A stretch of 8,296 nt of DNA from Candidatus Aciduliprofundum sp. JdFR-45 (GTDB lineage: Archaea; Thermoplasmatota; Thermoplasmata; Thermoplasmatales; JdFR-45), in the NCBI GenBank assembly GCA_002011395.1, contig MTNG01000001.1, forward strand, positions 1-8,296, in the 5' to 3' direction. The notes under the pieces are model-generated. The model ran no database searches and was not told the DNA's origin. It saw nothing but the letters and a program-made list of their open reading frames with translations. The position numbers and the translations under genes were made by a program. The number at the start of each line of letters is the position of its first letter. Positions within the stretch are counted from its first letter, which is position 1. Shown in pieces: positions 1-3,394 of the stretch.

Positions 1-330
1 GCCCTCCACGAGGCGCATCTTCTCCCGGAGGAGGGAGGGCGAATCCACGAAGGGCACCGTGTTGGGCATCTCCGCCACCATCGTGACTCCGCCACACGCG
101 GCCGCAGCGGTGCCCGTTAGAAAGTCCTCCTTGTGCGTCAGCCCTGGTTCGCGGAAGTGAACGTGGATGTCCGTAGCGGCTGGGAAAATCGTGCCGTCCT
201 CAATCTCAACCCTCTCCCCGCCTCTCAGGGATTTCCTCACCGCGGCTATTTTACCATCCAGTATGCCTATCTCCGCGTAGGTTATGCGGCCATTCACATA
301 CGCATTTCCGCACAGTATCAGGTCGTACAT
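1..330 (-). CDS. pyrC: Dihydroorotase, N-terminal 110 residues (runs off left edge)
   Basis: Dihydroorotase is a cytoplasmic zinc amidohydrolase that interconverts N-carbamoyl-aspartate and dihydroorotate, the third step of pyrimidine synthesis. The visible part starts MYDLILCGNAYVNGR, has the small N-terminal beta domain (about residues 1-50), and then the metal-binding DIHVHFREPG motif at residues 54-63 (H56 and H58 as metal ligands, R60 for substrate). A second family motif, MPNTVPFVDSPS, lies at 88-99. About three quarters of the protein, including the remaining metal ligands and the catalytic Asp, is outside the window. The ATG at 330 is supported by an AAGGTG ribosome site 8 bases upstream. 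It overlaps the end of the AMMECR1-family gene by 13 bases, so it is probably the third cistron of the queE operon. One small oddity is PAATD where the family usually has PGxxD. Allantoinase shares the HVHF motif, but dihydroorotase is the more likely call. Confidence 0.88.
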   Translation of the reverse strand, partial: MYDLILCGNAYVNGRITYAEIGILDGKIAAVRKSLRGGERVEIEDGTIFPAATDIHVHFREPGLTHKEDFLTGTAAAACGGVTMVAEMPNTVPFVDSPSLLREKMRLVEG

Positions 331-944
331 CGCTTAAGCACCTTTCTCACGACTCTTCCCCGCGGCTCCTCCTCCTCGAATATCTCCGCGGAGAACCTGT
401 AAAACTTAACGCCTTTCCTCTTCCAGCAGTCCGGAGGGAGACCCGCCTTCCAGCACGTGTGCGACAGGAACTCTTCAACGCTCCACTCATATTCCACTGG
501 CACTTGAGGGAGCAGGAGGCCCCTGAAAGGCCCCTTCTCCGCTATGAGGCCGTGTTTGCCTATCTCCACGGAGGATATCAGGTCCTGCGGTTCGCCGGCA
601 GATATCGGTTCGGGCTTCGTGAGGAGCGACACTTCGAAGACCACGGTGTCCACCTCCCTCCTGCTCAGGGGCGGAAAGCGGGGGTCCTCAAAGGCGGCCG
701 CAAGGGCCGACCTGACTATCGCCTCGCCCAGAGGGTACACGGGCTCCGGAAACCCTATGCATCCTCTGAGTTCCCTCTCCGGGTGGGTGTTTATGGTCGT
801 GAACACGCCGCGCATCTCTGAGAAGCGCGGGGGGAAGTTGAACGCCGGGATGCGTCTCTCCTCCAGCCACGCCTCCACAACCCTCCTGGCCGCCTTCACG
901 GCGATTTCACCCTCTTCCTGCGTGTACTCAAACTCCACGCGCAT
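318..944 (-). CDS. AMMECR1 / PH0010-family protein
   Basis: This is a 208-residue member of the AMMECR1 domain family (PH0010 in Pyrococcus; human AMMECR1). The biochemical function of the family is not established. Family landmarks are easy to see: LRGCIGFPEPVYPL at 59-72, the FEDPRFPPLS block at 85-94, GLLLPQVPVE at 142-151, and ETCW-like HTCWKAGLPPDCW at 162-174. The protein ends in FSAEIFEEEEPRG, the usual C-terminal signature, plus a short basic tail. Length is normal for the stand-alone archaeal form. The ATG at 944 is preferred. A GTG at 947 directly before it is an alternative that would add one residue. No good ribosome site is spaced for either: GGGGTG abuts the ATG, and AGGA lies 12 bases away. 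Translation may therefore depend on coupling to queE, which it overlaps by 17 bases. It also overlaps pyrC downstream by 13 bases. Family assignment is confident; the role is unknown. Confidence 0.92.
   Translation of the reverse strand: MRVEFEYTQEEGEIAVKAARRVVEAWLEERRIPAFNFPPRFSEMRGVFTTINTHPERELRGCIGFPEPVYPLGEAIVRSALAAAFEDPRFPPLSRREVDTVVFEVSLLTKPEPISAGEPQDLISSVEIGKHGLIAEKGPFRGLLLPQVPVEYEWSVEEFLSHTCWKAGLPPDCWKRKGVKFYRFSAEIFEEEEPRGRVVRKVLKRCTT
339..344 (-). promoter_or_regulatory. Shine-Dalgarno site of pyrC
   Basis: The minus strand reads AAGGTG, 8 bases before the pyrC ATG at 330. It matches part of the archaeal AGGAGGTGATC complement of the 16S 3' end. It lies inside the AMMECR1-family coding sequence, as expected for an internal cistron, and it supports the chosen pyrC start. 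Confidence 0.55.
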
Positions 945-1560
945 CACCCCATATGATCCTGTGAAGTTGAGGAAGCACCCTGACGTCTATGCCGTCCTCC
1001 AGCACCCTCTCCGCGAGCCATTTTATGTCCGTGCCCCACGCGGGCTGGAAGATGACCTCGACGGGTATCTCCCTCTCCTCCATTATCCTCACGGCGTAAT
1101 TGTAATCTGTTTCATCTGCTATCACGAACTTCACGTAGTCGTTGCCGTGGAGGTACTCTATGTTCTCAAGCCGGGAGGAGCCGGCGAAGCCGGACGACGG
1201 CGTCTTGATGTCCATGGATATCACCAGGTTCTCCTCCGTGGGCAGGTCTTCCAGCGGCTGAGTGCCGTTCGTCTCCAGCAGAACCATGTAGCCCTCGTCC
1301 AGCAACCTGTATATCAGGGACATGCACTCCCGCTGGAGCAGCGGCTCGCCCCCCGTGATGGACACGCAGCCGACGTTCATCATGTGCACCCTGTGGAGGA
1401 CCTCTGCGACCTCCATCTCCTCGCCCCCCTCCCACGCGTACTTCGTGTCGCACCATTTACATCTGAGATTGCAGCCGGCGAGACGCACAAAACCCATGGG
1501 CCTGCCGATGTAGGGCCCCTCGCCCTGTATGGACCGGAATATCTCGGAAACCCTCAGCAT
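928..1560 (-). CDS. queE: 7-carboxy-7-deazaguanine synthase (radical SAM)
   Basis: QueE rearranges 6-carboxy-tetrahydropterin to 7-carboxy-7-deazaguanine, the ring-contraction step on the way to preQ0. In archaea that intermediate serves archaeosine at tRNA position 15. The 210-residue product has the N-terminal IFRSIQGEGPYIGRP block (7-21) typical of QueE. The radical-SAM cluster motif follows as C30-N-L-R-C34-K-W-C37, with the usual CxxxCxxC spacing binding a 4Fe-4S cluster. The SAM-contacting TGGEPL lies at 69-74, and LLETNGTQPL around 94-103 is also typical. Length fits the compact QueE family. It is the first gene of the unit queE > AMMECR1-family > pyrC. Its ATG lies about 27 bases from the centre of a TTTTTAAA box with no ribosome site between, so the mRNA is probably leaderless. 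Other preQ0 genes (queD, folE) are not in the window. Confidence 0.94.
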   Translation of the reverse strand: MLRVSEIFRSIQGEGPYIGRPMGFVRLAGCNLRCKWCDTKYAWEGGEEMEVAEVLHRVHMMNVGCVSITGGEPLLQRECMSLIYRLLDEGYMVLLETNGTQPLEDLPTEENLVISMDIKTPSSGFAGSSRLENIEYLHGNDYVKFVIADETDYNYAVRIMEEREIPVEVIFQPAWGTDIKWLAERVLEDGIDVRVLPQLHRIIWGDARGV

Positions 1561-1583
1561 CGCCGCGTATATGGCAGGCGGGG

Positions 1584-1591
1584 TTTAAAAA
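1584..1591 (-). promoter_or_regulatory. TATA box of the queE operon
   Basis: The minus strand reads TTTTTAAA, an archaeal TATA-like core, centred about 27 bases upstream of the queE ATG at 1560. In archaea transcription usually begins 25-27 bases from the TATA centre, so the start would fall on or next to the ATG. No ribosome site is visible in between, which fits a leaderless transcript. The same T-run is also the first U-rich stretch after the hxlB stop, so it may end the upstream transcript as well. Confidence 0.6.
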
Positions 1592-1604
1592 GTTTTTAGA
1601 GCGT
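1584..1604 (-). terminator. Possible U-tract terminator after hxlB, shared with the queE promoter
   Basis: The gap after the hxlB stop (TAA, 1605-1607) reads on the minus strand ACGCTCTAAAAACTTTTTAAA. The TTTTT run about 14 bases after the stop is the kind of short U-tract at which archaeal RNA polymerase can terminate without a hairpin. It overlaps the queE TATA box. The alternative is read-through, which would make hxlB and queE one longer operon with an internal promoter. Confidence 0.3.
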
Positions 1605-2144
1605 TTACACCCAGATCGCGTGGCGCGCCCTCATGCTCTCGTCGCTCTCCCCCAGGTGCTTCATGAGATGCGAGACGACGGCGTCCAGAAAAACGAGGGC
1701 GGCATCTTCAAACAGCGTTCCAAGCGGTGCCAGGTCCGGCCTGCAGTTCTCCGCCTTTATGACCACGGTCACATCGCTCTGCCTCGCGAGCGGTGATTCC
1801 GGGTCGGAGGTCACCGAGAGGATTCTGGCACCGATCCGCCGGCATATGCTGGCCACCAGGATTGTGGATTTCGTCTTCCCCGTGTTGGATATCAGCACCA
1901 CCACGTCCTTCGGCTCCACCGCAGGGGTGGTGGCGTCGCCCACCACGTAGCACCTCAATCCAAGTTGCACCACGCGCATGGCGAAGGCCCTCGCTATCAG
2001 CCCGCTCCTTCCGGAACCGTAAACGAAAACGGAATCGCCCGCGGCTATGCTCTCCGCGAAGGTCTCAACTCTCTCCCGCGGAACGGCAGATATCGCCTCG
2101 GATATCTTGGACAGTATGTACTTCCTGCTCTCATCAAAGGTCAT
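1605..2144 (-). CDS. hxlB: 6-phospho-3-hexuloisomerase (SIS domain)
   Basis: PHI interconverts D-arabino-hex-3-ulose 6-phosphate and fructose 6-phosphate. In many archaea the ribulose monophosphate pathway runs in reverse to make ribulose 5-phosphate for nucleotides in place of the oxidative pentose phosphate route. The 179-residue product is a single SIS domain with VFVYGSGRSGLIARAFAMR at 39-57 (phosphosugar-binding S44 and S47 region), YVVGDATTPA at 66-75, LISNTGKTKS at 84-93, and LAPLGTLFEDAALVFLD at 138-154. E146 in that block aligns with the catalytic Glu of MJ1247. The ending RARHAIWV carries the family's conserved C-terminal His (H175). The second phosphate loop reads SNTGKT where many members have SGSGET or SGSGRT. 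The start overlaps the preceding stop as ATGA, with AGGGTG 7 bases upstream, so translation is coupled to the endonuclease IV-like gene. Its usual partner, hexulose-phosphate synthase, is not in the window. Confidence 0.93.
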   Translation of the reverse strand: MTFDESRKYILSKISEAISAVPRERVETFAESIAAGDSVFVYGSGRSGLIARAFAMRVVQLGLRCYVVGDATTPAVEPKDVVVLISNTGKTKSTILVASICRRIGARILSVTSDPESPLARQSDVTVVIKAENCRPDLAPLGTLFEDAALVFLDAVVSHLMKHLGESDESMRARHAIWV

Positions 2145-3235
2145 TTCTTTGCACCCTTTGTTTTCTTCTCCTTCTTCCCCGCCGATTTTTTACCCTTCTT
2201 CTCCGCTTTCTGTTTCTGCTCCTTCTTCTCTTTTTTGCGGGAAAGGTAGCGCAAGGCCCTCCTCTCCAGAAGAACACGCATGTAACTGGCATCGTGCTCC
2301 AGAAGGGGGGATATGGAGATTATGGTGATGTTGAACCCGCACTCCAGCAGGCAGTCGGCGAACTTCTCAAAGTCCAGGTCGCCCTTCTTTATCATGGTGA
2401 GGCGCTTCTCCACCCCGCCCTCGTGCTCCACGCCAGCGTAGTGAACGTAGTGCTCTTTCTTGGGCATGTATTTCTCCACCGCTGTGAGCAACTCCTCAAA
2501 GTCCCCGGGCGTCTTCAATTTTCCGTGTTCCCTCGCGTGGTAATGGGGAACGTTTACAACGGGGACAACCTTCAACCTGCGGGCCAGCGCGAGGATCTCA
2601 TCCAGCGTCCCGAACACGGACGGCTTTCCGGAGTTCTCAACGCCGATTTTCGGCTTCAGCTTATACTCCCTGTAAGCCCTCTTCACCAGGGAGATGTTCT
2701 CCTGAACGGCCTTCAGGGCCTCCTCAGGGCTCTTATCCCCGTATAGACCAAGATGAGTGACGACCATCTCCGCCTGCAGACGGTGGGCAATCTGCCCGCA
2801 CCAGATCAGGTGATTTATGGACCTCTCCGTGATATAGGTATTTGATATCAGATCCATATAATGGGGCGTGTGAAGGGTGAGTTTCACATCCAGTTCCTTC
2901 GCCACCTCGCCCAGAAAGGATATCTCCTCGTAGTTTTTGGCCAGATTCCAGTACAGTTCAAGGGCCACATCTCCCTCCTCCATGGGGGTGCTTATGCCCA
3001 CGCTCCTGTATTCTCCCTCCTCATCGGGTCTCAGCAGGTCCACTATGATTGTATCCTTCACCTCCACCGGTTTGACGCCGACCCACTCCTCCTCAACGGC
3101 CCGTTCGTGAACGCTCATCCTGTACATCTGAACCTCAAGGGCGCTCAGGCCCATGTTGTGAACCTCCTCTATGGCGTCCCTGAGCGTTCGCCCCTTCGAC
3201 GATAGCGGAATCCCCGCGATGCCGAACCTGATCAT
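2141..3235 (-). CDS. Endonuclease IV-like (xylose isomerase-type) TIM-barrel protein with lysine-rich C-terminal tail
   Basis: This 364-residue protein belongs to the TIM-barrel superfamily of AP endonuclease IV and sugar isomerases/epimerases. Candidate metal ligands follow the endonuclease IV order: H122 in LHTPHYMDLIS, H161 in VVTHLGLYGD, E200 in KIGVENSGK, H231 in VVNVPHYHARE, H265 and H271 in HYAGVEHEGG, and E313 in SPLLEHDASY. By my hand alignment the position of E. coli Asp179 is Asn (N228). H122 also lies about 50 residues later than E. coli His69, because of an extra segment at about 41-110. Residues 333-364 are a tail with 17 Lys and 4 Glu, probably disordered and possibly nucleic-acid binding. 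The ATG at 3235 has GGGGTGGTG 6 bases upstream. The stop overlaps the hxlB start. Either a DNA-repair AP endonuclease or a sugar-phosphate isomerase is possible. The superfamily call is firm; the reaction is not. Confidence 0.75.
   Translation of the reverse strand: MIRFGIAGIPLSSKGRTLRDAIEEVHNMGLSALEVQMYRMSVHERAVEEEWVGVKPVEVKDTIIVDLLRPDEEGEYRSVGISTPMEEGDVALELYWNLAKNYEEISFLGEVAKELDVKLTLHTPHYMDLISNTYITERSINHLIWCGQIAHRLQAEMVVTHLGLYGDKSPEEALKAVQENISLVKRAYREYKLKPKIGVENSGKPSVFGTLDEILALARRLKVVPVVNVPHYHAREHGKLKTPGDFEELLTAVEKYMPKKEHYVHYAGVEHEGGVEKRLTMIKKGDLDFEKFADCLLECGFNITIISISPLLEHDASYMRVLLERRALRYLSRKKEKKEQKQKAEKKGKKSAGKKEKKTKGAKK
2152..2157 (-). promoter_or_regulatory. Shine-Dalgarno site of hxlB inside the upstream gene
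   Basis: AGGGTG on the minus strand ends 7 bases before the hxlB ATG at 2144. It lies in the last codons of the lysine-rich tail of the upstream gene. Together with the ATGA stop/start overlap this supports translational coupling and the chosen start. Confidence 0.5.
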
Positions 3236-3273
3236 TCCCTACACCACCCCGCGGAAATGGTCTTCCTGCCCAT
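3232..3273 (-). CDS. Possible 13-codon leader ORF ahead of the endonuclease IV-like gene
   Basis: An ATG at 3273 opens a frame encoding MGRKTISAGWCRE and ends in a TGA that overlaps the downstream ATG (AATGA). A TTTTATTA box is centred about 30 bases before this ATG, close to the spacing of the leaderless promoters of queE and argS in this window. The first translatable codon of the mRNA could therefore be this one. The downstream gene's ribosome site GGGGTGGTG lies inside it. A 13-codon open stretch can easily occur by chance, so this is tentative. Confidence 0.2.
   Translation of the reverse strand: MGRKTISAGWCRE
3242..3250 (-). promoter_or_regulatory. Shine-Dalgarno site of the endonuclease IV-like gene
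   Basis: The minus strand reads GGGGTGGTG, ending 6 bases before the ATG at 3235. Its GGTG core matches the archaeal 16S anti-Shine-Dalgarno. It supports the start and implies an mRNA with a 5' leader, unlike queE and argS. Confidence 0.55.
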
Positions 3274-3298
3274 AAGTGTTTCTTTCCGGCGTGGTGGG

Positions 3299-3306
3299 TA
3301 ATAAAA
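3299..3306 (-). promoter_or_regulatory. Probable TATA box for the endonuclease IV-like/hxlB unit
   Basis: TTTTATTA on the minus strand is the best AT-rich core between the two divergent genes for leftward transcription. It predicts a start near 3276 and a leader of about 40 bases carrying the ribosome site. The palindromic-looking AT segment at 3339-3349 could also serve leftward, giving a longer leader. Confidence 0.4.
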
Positions 3307-3340
3307 CTTTCGGCACCGCCACCGCGCGGGAGAAGAAAAA

Positions 3341-3348
3341 TATTTAAA
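3341..3348 (+). promoter_or_regulatory. TATA box of the surface-protein gene
   Basis: TATTTAAA is preceded by a purine-rich stretch (AGAAGAAAAA) that resembles an archaeal B-recognition element. It predicts transcription starting near 3370 and a leader of about 25 bases before the ATG at 3395. It is the strongest-looking promoter in the window by eye. Confidence 0.65.
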
Positions 3349-3383
3349 TCCAAAGGGTTTTCCCCCAACGTCAAATAAGGAAC

Positions 3384-3388
3384 GGAGG
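3384..3388 (+). promoter_or_regulatory. Shine-Dalgarno site of the surface-protein gene
   Basis: GGAGG lies 6 bases before the ATG at 3395, within GGAGGGATCC, which resembles the full GGAGGTGATCC complement of 16S rRNA. It fixes the start, and the resulting N-terminus is a good signal peptide. Confidence 0.7.
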
Positions 3389-3394
3389 GATCCT

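Noticed and set aside
544..1599. Long plus-strand open frame opposite queE and the AMMECR1-family gene
   Set aside because: It is antisense to two clear family genes. The translation has no recognisable motif, and it arises from GC-rich codon structure.
1793..2746. Plus-strand open frame of 317 codons opposite hxlB and the TIM-barrel gene
   Set aside because: It is a shadow frame. Its low-complexity Leu/Phe/Ser stretch is just the reverse of the lysine-rich tail codons.
3307..3330. Possible hairpin or operator in the GC-rich part of the divergent region
   Set aside because: The GGC/GCC runs pair only imperfectly, and I found no stem or repeat convincing enough to call.
3339..3349. AT-rich near-palindrome read as a leftward promoter for the TIM-barrel gene
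   Set aside because: It is better placed as the rightward TATA box of the surface-protein gene. A closer leftward candidate exists at 3299-3306. Dual use cannot be excluded.
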